From CAVVKW01 sp963749035 (lineage in GTDB: Bacteria > Verrucomicrobiota > Verrucomicrobiia > Chthoniobacterales > JAATET01): 64,000 nucleotides of DNA. A program made the translations under genes and the position numbers. Location of the stretch: contig CAVVKW010000004.1 in the NCBI GenBank assembly GCA_963749035.1, positions 1,550,001 to 1,614,000 of the forward strand, written 5' to 3'. The notes under the pieces are model-generated. The model saw only the letters and a program-made list of their open reading frames with translations. It was not told the origin of the DNA and did no database searches. Of the stretch, positions 16,662 through 25,494 are shown piece after piece. Position 1 is the stretch's first letter, and each line of letters opens with the position of its first letter.

Positions 16662-18082
16662 TTAACGTTTAGCTCGTCGAGCGCTCCTTTCAGCTCCCGC
16701 CGCTTCGCCTCCGCTTCCGAACTTCCTTCGCCCTCGGCGATTGGGTTTTTCTCAGCTACGTCGGTGACCATGTCGTAGAAGCGACCATCCGGATAAAGTT
16801 TGTATCGCTGACTGCGGACCATTCGCTTGGCGCCGCCTTCGGAATTGAAGACCCACGCGCGGGGCGTCCCGGTCTTCCCTTCGATCTGCGGGAGAAACGA
16901 CACCCCGTCGAACTCCTCGCCCTCCGGCAATGTCCCGCCCGCCGCGTCGACGAAGGTCGGTAGAAAATCGACGAAGTCGATCAGGTCGTCGCTGCGCCGG
17001 TCGGGCTCGGTCCGCGCCGGCCAGTTGACGATCAAGGGAACCCGGATTCCGAGTTCACCCGGCTTTCCTTTTCGGCCGGGCAACCATTCCTCACCGGGGT
17101 TCAACTTCCCGGGCAACATGCAGCCATTGTCCGAAGCGAAGACGATCAGAGTATTCTCACGAAGCCCCTCTTCTTCGAGCTTGGCGAGCACTCGACCAAT
17201 CATTTTGTCCATGTATTCCACCATATCCTTGGCGTATTCCTGGTGCCCGATGTTGATCTCCTTCACTTTCCCGATTCGCTCGAGATAGGTGAGAATGTAT
17301 TCCCCCAGCTCCTTCTCCTTGTACAGATCGATCAGCTTCTGGTCTTCCGTGTAACCCTCGCTGTCGGGGGTCGGCGGGAACGGGTAGTGAGGGAGCTTGA
17401 AGGGGTAGTAGAGGAAGAACGGACTTCCGGCGTTGCGGTTGATAAAATCGATCGCAAAATTGCAGATCATGTCGGGCGCGTATTCGCCTTCGAATCGCGT
17501 GACTTTGCCGACACCTCCGCCCGGCTCCACGGCCCACTCATCCTTTTGAACGTGATCGATGGGTTGATTGATCTCTTTCAGATACCCACCGCTGTTCCAG
17601 ACCATGAGATCGGGCAACCAATACGCGTAGAAATTCATCTGCAGAAGCGCTTCGTCGAACCCACGCTGATCGGGAGCCATCCGCATCCCGCCGACCATCC
17701 ATTTGCCCGTGATGGCGGTCTTGTAGCCAGCCTCCCGCATAAGATTTGCGAACGTCGGCACGTGATCTCCCCGTTCGGTGTTCAGATACTTCCCAGATAA
17801 CAGCAGGCTTCTCGATGGCGTGCACCACGTCGCCGAAAAGCAGTGGGTAAACGTCAGCCCAGTTTTCGCCAACTCGTCGATCACCGGGGTATCGAAACTC
17901 GTCGAGTTTCCGTACACACCGAACGACTGCAGCGGCATGTCGTCGGCCAAAAAGAAGATGATGTTCGGTTTGTCAGCTCGATCGTCGCCGGTCGCGGTCG
18001 CCAGCGCCACCAGCGCCACGCCAACAACGCTGAGGATTTGGGGGATGTTCGGGCGGAGGCGTGAGGCTAATTCAGTCTTCAT
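16658..18082 (-). CDS. Sulfatase S2, exported
   Basis: A protein of 474 residues with an N-terminal hydrophobic signal (about 1-35). IIFFLADDMP carries the metal-binding Asp pair and CTPSRSLLLSGKYL holds the formylglycine precursor Cys87; VFASDNGCM is the second metal site. I choose ATG 18082, which overlaps the end of the beta-propeller gene by 11 nt; the frame from 18226 would overlap far more and lacks a signal at its start. It is the last gene of the long minus-strand operon and probably desulfates a polysaccharide in the periplasm or outside. Confidence 0.93.
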   Translation of the reverse strand: MKTELASRLRPNIPQILSVVGVALVALATATGDDRADKPNIIFFLADDMPLQSFGVYGNSTSFDTPVIDELAKTGLTFTHCFSATWCTPSRSLLLSGKYLNTERGDHVPTFANLMREAGYKTAITGKWMVGGMRMAPDQRGFDEALLQMNFYAYWLPDLMVWNSGGYLKEINQPIDHVQKDEWAVEPGGGVGKVTRFEGEYAPDMICNFAIDFINRNAGSPFFLYYPFKLPHYPFPPTPDSEGYTEDQKLIDLYKEKELGEYILTYLERIGKVKEINIGHQEYAKDMVEYMDKMIGRVLAKLEEEGLRENTLIVFASDNGCMLPGKLNPGEEWLPGRKGKPGELGIRVPLIVNWPARTEPDRRSDDLIDFVDFLPTFVDAAGGTLPEGEEFDGVSFLPQIEGKTGTPRAWVFNSEGGAKRMVRSQRYKLYPDGRFYDMVTDVAEKNPIAEGEGSSEAEAKRRELKGALDELNVN

Positions 18083-20354
18083 TGTCGTCTTCTGGTTTCC
18101 AGAGGTAGTAGGGATGCTTGCTCCCTTGGTAGTCCTCGTGGGCGATGAAATATCGGCCGTCTTCCAGCTTATGAAGACACATCGAGGTTTGGGCGATATC
18201 CATGGCAGCCCCCGTTCCAAAACCAATTTCTTCCTGTGGCTGGAGTAGCCCGACGAAGCTCGCGTCCTCCATGCGATAGACGCGGATTTCCGGGCTCATC
18301 GTCTTCGAGTAGGTCCCGTCAGCCGCCGGCTGAGAGTGAAGGTCATAACCGACGAAGAAATAGTCGTCGTCGACCGCGTGGAGCGTCGTCGGCATGTGTT
18401 TGTCCTTCCGACCACCGTGCCCGCCGTCGCTGGGCTTCACCGGAAGTGCCTCACCCGTGAGGTTCCACTTTCTCACCGGATTCGTCTGCGGGTCGCCGTC
18501 GAACAGCGTCGACCAATTATCGTAGCGACGGACCTCGTTCCCAATCATTTTCCCAATTCGATCCATCGGATTCTCATTCGTCGAACACCCGACCAAAGCG
18601 ATGTCCTCTTCGGGAACGTAAGTGACTCGGATCAGATCCTTGATGTCATCTTCCGGCGGCGCAACGACGACCGCCGCCTCGAAATCCCAGATCGGAGTGC
18701 CGCTGCTATTGAAACCAAGAAACGGGACTTGGGTGATCGAGTCTTGATCGTGCAGGTGCATGGTCCCGTCCGGCGTCAGGCTCAAGTTGTGTGGAGCGCG
18801 CTCCATGATGGTGAATTCGTCGGGCTCGAAATCCCCGTTACCATTCTCGTCCATCCAGATCCCTTTCCCGTCCGGACCGTTTGGCGGGAATTTCTCACCC
18901 GTCATCTTGTGGGTGTATTGGAAGCCCCGCGATCCCAACAACCCGACCGGCACCGCCGTTTGACCCTGAAAACGATAGATTCCACGGAAGCCACCCTCGG
19001 AACTCACCAACATCAACGTCCGGCCCTCCACCCTTTGCACCACAGCCGCGTGGGTGAAAGCGTGCAGACGCAAGTCGTTCGGATATTTGATCGGGTCCAG
19101 AGTGAATGCCTTCACTTGCCACGTGGGGTGGTGAATCCCCGCCTGAGTCGGCTTTGAGTAATCCAGAGAATACCAGGTATCCGGAGTGAAATACTCGCTT
19201 TCGCTCCCGGGATCGATGTCACCGCAAGTCACCCATTCCAGCGCGTGCAGATCCCAAAGCCGCTCGCCGTCGGGCGAAAATTTGGCCATCTCGTTCCCGC
19301 GCCCGACCCGATCGTGCATCAGGTCCCGGTAAAGATTGCCGGGTAGTCCGTGACTGGCCGTGTAGATGTTACCCTCTTCGTCCGACGCCACCGCCGTGAT
19401 GCCAAAGAACGTATCACCGCCGGCCTTGCCGTACGCCGGCTGCCCGAATGCTTTGATGAACTTACCCTCCGGGTCGTAGGTCCGCACCTGTTGGCGGTCC
19501 AAACCGTTGTCGCAAATCAAAAGATTTCCATCGGCATCGACGGTGATCCCGGTCGGCAGTTCGACGTCCTCGATCGCGGTCCCGGTGAACTCGCCCGCTT
19601 GCGCGCCTTCGCCGCGGGTCAATTTTTTCACGGTATTGGCATCTCGATCGACGACCCAAAGAAATCCCTGGTGGTCCACGGCGAGCCAGCCCGGGTTGCT
19701 GAAGGCAATGGCTCGACCGTCGATCACTTTCATCGTCTCGGTGTCGACGACAACGATCTTCCCGGTCAACGGATCGCCGACGAACAGCTCGCCTTCGAAA
19801 ACGGCCAGACCGCTGACCTTCTTCATGTCGTCGTGTCCGTAGGGCTCGACGAAGAAGTCAAACCGCTCACTCAAAGCCAGCGTGTTGCCCTTCTCGATCC
19901 CACCTTCGAAATCAGCGTTGGTGGCATCGTGGTGAAATCGCCAGACCACGTTGCGGTAGGTGTCCTTGCCCACGTCCTTGAGGTATTTCTTCGCCTGGCC
20001 ACCGACGTAGACGTAATCGGCGTCGGCAGCGATTCCGTAAGCGCCCTCGGCCCAGTTGCTGTTCACCTGCTTCATTCTCGCCGTCCCGAGGATGGCCCCG
20101 TCCTTCGTGCTGTAAACGGTCATGAATGACCCGCCCTCATCCCAGGTCGAGTTGCCAAACAATCGATCCCCGTGCACCGCGAGATCGTTGACGATTCCCT
20201 GCACGTGCTCGTTGTCTCTGCCCTCACCTCTGCCACCGGGGTAGCTGTTCCCCAACCAGTAGGAATGGTCGTTGAGAGGCTCAGCACCAAGCGCTCCGGC
20301 GAACAAGGTCGCCCCAGCGAGCCCCGCAATCATCAGATTTTTCTTCGCACTCAT
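18072..20354 (-). CDS. Large secreted beta-propeller (NHL/SMP-30-like) protein
   Basis: A protein of 760 residues with a signal peptide (about 1-23, ending LGA). Repeats of the NHL/SMP-30 type are visible, for example LPTGITVDADGNLLICDNG and PGWLAVDHQGFLWVVDRDA in residues 70-400. A further beta-rich half contains an EF-hand-like MDENGNGDFEPDEF loop near 540. Propellers of this kind can bind glycans or act as lactonases or lyases; no catalytic set can be assigned. The ATG overlaps the upstream sulfatase stop (ATGA), and its own end overlaps the next sulfatase by 11 nt. Three sulfatase genes and this one are therefore likely co-translated, suggesting function on the same substrate. Confidence 0.7.
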   Translation of the reverse strand: MSAKKNLMIAGLAGATLFAGALGAEPLNDHSYWLGNSYPGGRGEGRDNEHVQGIVNDLAVHGDRLFGNSTWDEGGSFMTVYSTKDGAILGTARMKQVNSNWAEGAYGIAADADYVYVGGQAKKYLKDVGKDTYRNVVWRFHHDATNADFEGGIEKGNTLALSERFDFFVEPYGHDDMKKVSGLAVFEGELFVGDPLTGKIVVVDTETMKVIDGRAIAFSNPGWLAVDHQGFLWVVDRDANTVKKLTRGEGAQAGEFTGTAIEDVELPTGITVDADGNLLICDNGLDRQQVRTYDPEGKFIKAFGQPAYGKAGGDTFFGITAVASDEEGNIYTASHGLPGNLYRDLMHDRVGRGNEMAKFSPDGERLWDLHALEWVTCGDIDPGSESEYFTPDTWYSLDYSKPTQAGIHHPTWQVKAFTLDPIKYPNDLRLHAFTHAAVVQRVEGRTLMLVSSEGGFRGIYRFQGQTAVPVGLLGSRGFQYTHKMTGEKFPPNGPDGKGIWMDENGNGDFEPDEFTIMERAPHNLSLTPDGTMHLHDQDSITQVPFLGFNSSGTPIWDFEAAVVVAPPEDDIKDLIRVTYVPEEDIALVGCSTNENPMDRIGKMIGNEVRRYDNWSTLFDGDPQTNPVRKWNLTGEALPVKPSDGGHGGRKDKHMPTTLHAVDDDYFFVGYDLHSQPAADGTYSKTMSPEIRVYRMEDASFVGLLQPQEEIGFGTGAAMDIAQTSMCLHKLEDGRYFIAHEDYQGSKHPYYLWKPEDDNED

Positions 20355-21802
20355 TTCCTGGATTCCTCTTTTTGCTTAAGCTTCCGCTGCACCTCGTCCC
20401 GATACTCGTGGAAGGTGATCATGTGGTAATCCTTGGCGCCCAAGCTTTCGAAGACACCGTCTAATTTCGCCCGGGCGGCACTGGACTCATCCGTATCGGC
20501 CGGCGGCAGGATCGGGTTCTGTTCCTCGGTGTCGGTGGTCATGTCGTAGAGCTCGCCGTTATCGTAGAGCTTCCACTCTTTCGAACGCGCCCAGTAGGTG
20601 CCCTGCATCTTGTGCGCGGGCGGCAGGCTTCCGGTATTGGACTTCCCGGGACCTCGCCAGACAACCGCGTCGTTCAGGTCGTAGAGGCAGAAGACCCATT
20701 CTCGCGGCGTCCCTTCCTCCCCCTTGATCTGGGGCAGAAAACTCACACCGTCGATTCCATCTTCCGGTGAAATCGGGACGTCAGCCACGGCGGCCAAGGT
20801 CGGATAAAAGTCGGTGATGTCCGTGAGGTCCGAGCACCTCGTTCCCGTCGTGACACCCTTCCAATTCGTAATGAGTGGCACCCTCGTTCCACGTTCTTGC
20901 ATGCTTCCCTTACCGCCGGAGCGATAGGGTTCGCCGTTCATTGTCACCATCAACTCCCCTTGGAGACCGGAGTGCCCGGGTGTCGTCCCGTTGTCACCGA
21001 GAAAGAGGATCAGGGTGTTCTCGCGAATCCCCATCTCGTCCACCTTCCGGACGACGTTTCCGATGAGCTTGTCCATATAAGTCATCATGTCGCCGAAGAC
21101 GTATTCATCGACCTTCGGAGTGCCTACGCTCGTTCGAGACGCCTCGATCAACGCCTCGTTCGGGTAGTCCGGCGAAGGCTCCTCGGGGGCGTGGACGAGA
21201 AACATGGGGTAATAGACGAAAAAGGGCCCATCCTTGTTCTCTTCGATGAAATTCAAAATGAACTCGTTCGTGATGTCTGGCCGATAGCGATGATCGGGGT
21301 TGCCGACCTGCACGCCGTTTACCGTGATCGGGTCGTCGGAGTAATAGCCGCCCCAGCCGTCATTCTGCATCGTCTGGTCAAAACCCATTTTCTCGACTCG
21401 ATTCGCCGGGCCGAGCTGCCACTTCCCGGCGATGCAGGTGGTGTAGCCCGCTTCCTTCATCAGATTGCCAAAGGTGTTCTCCAAGTCCTGGTCGGGAAAT
21501 TTCCCGAACCGCTCGAAATTCCGGTGATTGTATTTCCCCGTCATCAAGGACACTCGCGTTGCGGTGCAGATCGGGGTTGCGTAGCAATATTCGAAGACCG
21601 TTCCGTCTTCCGCGAGAGCGTCGAGGTTGGGCGTCTCGAAGTCGGGAACTCCGTAGGCACTCAACGTTTCGAAGCCAAGGTCGTCCGCCATGATCAGAAT
21701 AACGTTCGGCTTGGGCGAGGCTACCTCCGCCTGGCCGGGCGAAAGCGGCGATAACGCAAGCGCCATCGCGAGGATCGGGAGGGATTTGGATTTTTTCATC
21801 AT
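20351..21802 (-). CDS. Sulfatase S3, exported, with CTATR core
   Basis: A protein of 483 residues. The signal peptide (about 1-25) precedes NVILIMADDLGFE with the metal-binding Asps. The active-site motif is CTATRVSLMTGKYN with Cys79, a CxAxR variant of the usual CxPSR; DNGTT follows as the distal metal loop. Strong local similarity to S9 (44393-45766) and S10 (right edge) marks these three as one subfamily. It is placed 64 nt downstream of S4 and overlaps the propeller gene by ATGA. The carbohydrate acted on is unknown. Confidence 0.92.
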   Translation of the reverse strand: MMKKSKSLPILAMALALSPLSPGQAEVASPKPNVILIMADDLGFETLSAYGVPDFETPNLDALAEDGTVFEYCYATPICTATRVSLMTGKYNHRNFERFGKFPDQDLENTFGNLMKEAGYTTCIAGKWQLGPANRVEKMGFDQTMQNDGWGGYYSDDPITVNGVQVGNPDHRYRPDITNEFILNFIEENKDGPFFVYYPMFLVHAPEEPSPDYPNEALIEASRTSVGTPKVDEYVFGDMMTYMDKLIGNVVRKVDEMGIRENTLILFLGDNGTTPGHSGLQGELMVTMNGEPYRSGGKGSMQERGTRVPLITNWKGVTTGTRCSDLTDITDFYPTLAAVADVPISPEDGIDGVSFLPQIKGEEGTPREWVFCLYDLNDAVVWRGPGKSNTGSLPPAHKMQGTYWARSKEWKLYDNGELYDMTTDTEEQNPILPPADTDESSAARAKLDGVFESLGAKDYHMITFHEYRDEVQRKLKQKEESRK

Positions 21803-21866
21803 GGTTTGTTCGAAGAATTTCGTGCGGGATTGAAGTTGACGTCAGAAGACACCATTTCCATTCGGG

Positions 21867-23546
21867 TCAGGGCTCGGAATCCTCGACCGGAGCCGACACC
21901 TCCGCTTTCACCGTGCTTTCCGTCGCGCTGGATTTCTGACGTTTGAAGGGCTCAGCCATCTGCGAGCGCCATTCCTGGAACCTCGCGGTGAGCTCAGCGA
22001 CCTTCTCTGGGTTTTCGTCAGCAACGTTCACTTGCTCGTCGAGGTCCTCGTCGAGGTTCACCAGCACCAAACCGGTCGGAGAAAGGTATTTGAAGAAGGT
22101 CAACCCGGAGCGCTCTTCGGTCGGGCGCCCGTAGGAATCAGGACCAGAGTAGGTTCTCGTCTCGCCAGATCCCGGAGCCTCCCGCAGCTTCCAAGGCCCC
22201 ATCCGGATTCCCCAGTCGGGTCGATCCGCGGTCCCCTGATCCCAGAAGATCGCTTCGTGCAGCGACCCGTTCTGCTGACCCTCTAACAGCGGCAACAGAC
22301 TGCGCCCGTCGACATCTTCGGCTGGAGTTCCGCCCGCTGCGGCCACGCAGGTGGGGAAAACGTCCAGCGACATGACGGGCTCAGTGATCTTCTCATCGGC
22401 AGGAACCCGGCCCGGCCAGCGCATCACCATCGGGACACGGACGCCGCCCTCGGCGAGCGTGTATTTATGCCCGTGCAAAGGACCGTTGGAGGCATAAACG
22501 TTTTGAGAACCCCCGTTGTCGGAGAGGAAAACCACCAGCGTGTTATCGGCGATGCCTTGGCTTTCGAGACCATCGAGGATTTTGCCGATCGCCTCGTCCA
22601 TCCCGAAGAGGCAGGCCAAGTAGCGCTTGCGACCGTCAGGATCGACCTCCATCAGCCACCCGTGAGTGCGGTGCCAGTCGGCAGTCGACAGCTCGCTGTC
22701 TGGCGTCCACATCATCTGCTCCAGCCCCCAGGGATCCAGATAACGCGGATTCACTTCGTATTGCGGGTGGTGCACCGCATTGAAGTCGACTTCGAGGAAG
22801 AATGGTTTGTCACCCCGCTCGCGCTGGATGTATTCGAGCGCCTCGTCTCCGAAGACGTCACTGATATAGGTGTCCTCGTAAGACACGGATTCGCGTTGAC
22901 CGTCGGCGTATTTAACCAGGGGGCCCGCCGCGACGGTGTAAACTCGCGCGTTCTCGGGACCAAGCTCCTCCTGATCTTGTTCGCTCAGTCGCACGTAGCT
23001 CTTGGTCGAACCCTCAAAGCCTAGAAATTCGTCGAATCCGTGTTTCCACGGCTGCGAATCGGAGCCGCGCCCGCCGTAATGGTTCTTGCCGATCTTCTTC
23101 GTCGCATATCCGAGATCTTTCAGCGCTTGAGGGAGCGTGACTTCGTCGCTCGGAAGCCCTTCACCGCTTTTTGCCAGAGAATAGTTTCCCCACCGTTGCT
23201 GGTATTTTCCAGTGATGATCGCGGCCCGCGATGCCGAGCAGATCGGGGACGTCACGTAGGCGTCCGAGAACCACGTCCCGCCCGCCGCGAGACGATCGAG
23301 GTTTGGGGTTCGGACGTCGTCCGCCGCGTAGGGCAGGAAACCGAGGTCTGCGTAGCCGAGATCATCGGCCATCAGCACGATGATGTTCGGCTTTTTCGCT
23401 TCCTCCGCACTCTCGCCGTTCGGCGGCATGAGGACCGCCGCGAACACGAGCAGCGACGCTGCGGTCCGAAAGGCCCGGGGCGGACCCGTCAACGTGGTGA
23501 CCTGCCCAATGGCACGTCTTGGAAAAAATGGGTTTCTAATTTTCAT
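21867..23546 (-). CDS. Sulfatase S4, exported (arylsulfatase/GalNAc-6-sulfatase-like)
   Basis: A protein of 559 residues from ATG 23546. A hydrophobic signal segment covers about residues 25-47. NIIVLMADDLGYADLGFLPY is the metal-binding start, and CSASRAAIITGKYQQRWG carries the formylglycine precursor Cys103 in a CxAxR motif. FLSDNGGSQN is the C-terminal-side metal loop. The first 13 codons of the longer frame (from 23585) lie deep in the upstream gene, so 23546 is preferred; it overlaps the GxGYxYP stop by 11 nt, the same length as the propeller/S2 overlap. A poorly conserved C-terminal tail of about 35 residues is rich in Lys, Ser and Glu. Confidence 0.92.
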   Translation of the reverse strand: MKIRNPFFPRRAIGQVTTLTGPPRAFRTAASLLVFAAVLMPPNGESAEEAKKPNIIVLMADDLGYADLGFLPYAADDVRTPNLDRLAAGGTWFSDAYVTSPICSASRAAIITGKYQQRWGNYSLAKSGEGLPSDEVTLPQALKDLGYATKKIGKNHYGGRGSDSQPWKHGFDEFLGFEGSTKSYVRLSEQDQEELGPENARVYTVAAGPLVKYADGQRESVSYEDTYISDVFGDEALEYIQRERGDKPFFLEVDFNAVHHPQYEVNPRYLDPWGLEQMMWTPDSELSTADWHRTHGWLMEVDPDGRKRYLACLFGMDEAIGKILDGLESQGIADNTLVVFLSDNGGSQNVYASNGPLHGHKYTLAEGGVRVPMVMRWPGRVPADEKITEPVMSLDVFPTCVAAAGGTPAEDVDGRSLLPLLEGQQNGSLHEAIFWDQGTADRPDWGIRMGPWKLREAPGSGETRTYSGPDSYGRPTEERSGLTFFKYLSPTGLVLVNLDEDLDEQVNVADENPEKVAELTARFQEWRSQMAEPFKRQKSSATESTVKAEVSAPVEDSEP

Positions 23547-25494
23547 GGGGTCGTTGGTTGGGAAGGGCTGCCTCGGATTTTGCAAAGGCGCGGAAAGTTG
23601 CGGCGAAGACGCTTGGTTTACAGAAAACGAGCTTTCGTTTGATCGACTTGTCCTCCTGCAATCGCTTCATCGTCTCCAGAGCGTCCCCGGGTGCCGCAAC
23701 GCCGTTCGTGTGGAAGCCGCGCGACATGATGAAGCAGGGTTCCCCCGGGTTAGCCAATTCGAGATACTCCTTGATGTCGTTGATCTCGTGTTTGATTCGG
23801 ATCTCGCTTGCCGCCGGTGATTCCCAGGGCTCACCGCGAACGTGCCCATCGGTATTCTGCCCGGGACGGACGAAGACCGTGTCTCCGATCAATTCGGGAT
23901 TCGACGGCTTCTTCACGTCGACGTGTCCGCAAATCACGAGATCGGGGTGAATTTTATCACCGATCTGCATCAGGCGGGCCGCCGTTTGGTAGTCGTGATT
24001 GAAGTGATTCATCACGCGGTAAAGCCCGTTGCTGTTGTTCATGTAGTGCGCGTACATCGCCTGCCACGGCGGAAGGGCAAACTTCGGGTAAGGGTGGCTG
24101 CAGTCGTTCATGCTGCTGACGATGTCGATCTGCTCCGGGTGGAATTTGCTGTACCACTCGACCAGGGTTGGATAGAGGTCGATGAACACGGGATTGACCC
24201 GCCACCCCATCGGCACCTGACCGGTGGCGGGATCGTTCAGCAGATTCTTGAAACTCACACCTTCGACGAAATCGATGGCGTCCCCGTCGGCCTCGTGCCC
24301 CCAGGAAATGTAAGCCGTATCGGCTTCGATCGGCAGCGGCTGCGGTTCGTCGGCCGGACGGAATTTCGACGGATCGGTCGGAATGGACGATGTCAGGGAT
24401 GCGTTCGGAATCAACCCGTAGATCGACGGATAGCCGATCTCTTCGAGCGCCTGGATCGAATTGCCCTGCTCCACGTCCCCCATCACCGTCGTGCCGTAGG
24501 GGAACCTCGGATTCTCGGCGTCCGGACCGATGACGATCTCCCGATAGCGCCGGATCGATTCGGCCTTGTGGCCGGCGGAGAACTTCGGACAGGGATAATA
24601 CCAGGCGAACAACCGGGCCGCGACGATGTAGTCGAACATGCAGGGCGGGTTCTGCGGTCCCGTGACGGTGGTGTAGATCATCACGCGCTTATCCATCTTT
24701 GGGTTCGCGACGTATTTGAGCGACCACTCGATTGCCTCGTCAGCCGACATCTCACGCAGATCCGCGATCACGGGCAGCGTGTCTGGGCCCAAGCCTTCGG
24801 ACTCCAAGTAGGGGAGCATCGACTCGCTGACGAACAAGGCATCTTCGAAAGCGCATCCCGTGATCGCTGCCGCGCGTTGGGTCTCGCCCTTCACGGGGGC
24901 AATGATCATCCCCTTGAGTGCGAGTTTTTCGCTCTTCACGTAGTTCTCCAGCAGCCAGCTTAACGCCGGATAGGTCTTGCCCGAATCGAGCTCCGGGTAT
25001 TCGAGCGGATACGGAATCAAGCCGATCTTCAAAGCGTCGACGGACGCGTTACCCGGCCCGGCGTATTCCCCTAACCACAACGTCCGCGCGGGAAATTCCT
25101 GTAGATAAATCTTCGTCGTCTCCTGCCGATTGATGAAGCCCTGCAGGCACGCAATGCTGGCGAGGGCTTCCATCGCCTGGGAATTAACCCCGGATAAGTC
25201 GTAGATATCGTTATTGCTGATCTGCTTGATGTCTCCGCCCGGAACCCGCGGGATCTTCGACCCATTGGCCTTGTCCTCGGTCAGGTCCAGAACGATGACC
25301 TTCTCCGGAACGATCGGGACCTTCGGCAGCAGCGGCTCGTATCCCGAGCCACCGGGATCTGCGGCAACCACCGGGCTGGCAGCGAAGAGACCGAGACCCA
25401 CGACTGCGGTCAAAAACAAGAAAACGGGGCTCCGGGATCTGGATGAGTTCTTAGCGATTGGCTTTAACGAACGATCGGGATTCGGATGGTTCAT
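23536..25494 (-). CDS. GxGYxYP-type secreted protein, putative glycoside hydrolase (paralogue 1)
   Basis: A protein of 652 residues with a hydrophobic signal segment at about 22-45. The N-terminal domain has KVIVLDLTE followed by ASIACLQGFINRQ and IYL, matching the GxGYxYP_N pattern (QG-x-x-NR). The large second domain shares DGDAIDFVE and PVFIDLYPTLVEWYSKF with the paralogues at 41513 and 45778. Pfam describes the family as putative glycosidases; activity is not established as far as I know. The eponymous GxGYxYP signature itself is not intact here (the matching place reads NDCSHPYPKF). It overlaps both neighbours (ATGA upstream, 11 nt downstream), coupling it to sulfatase S4. Confidence 0.72.
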   Translation of the reverse strand: MNHPNPDRSLKPIAKNSSRSRSPVFLFLTAVVGLGLFAASPVVAADPGGSGYEPLLPKVPIVPEKVIVLDLTEDKANGSKIPRVPGGDIKQISNNDIYDLSGVNSQAMEALASIACLQGFINRQETTKIYLQEFPARTLWLGEYAGPGNASVDALKIGLIPYPLEYPELDSGKTYPALSWLLENYVKSEKLALKGMIIAPVKGETQRAAAITGCAFEDALFVSESMLPYLESEGLGPDTLPVIADLREMSADEAIEWSLKYVANPKMDKRVMIYTTVTGPQNPPCMFDYIVAARLFAWYYPCPKFSAGHKAESIRRYREIVIGPDAENPRFPYGTTVMGDVEQGNSIQALEEIGYPSIYGLIPNASLTSSIPTDPSKFRPADEPQPLPIEADTAYISWGHEADGDAIDFVEGVSFKNLLNDPATGQVPMGWRVNPVFIDLYPTLVEWYSKFHPEQIDIVSSMNDCSHPYPKFALPPWQAMYAHYMNNSNGLYRVMNHFNHDYQTAARLMQIGDKIHPDLVICGHVDVKKPSNPELIGDTVFVRPGQNTDGHVRGEPWESPAASEIRIKHEINDIKEYLELANPGEPCFIMSRGFHTNGVAAPGDALETMKRLQEDKSIKRKLVFCKPSVFAATFRAFAKSEAALPNQRPHEN

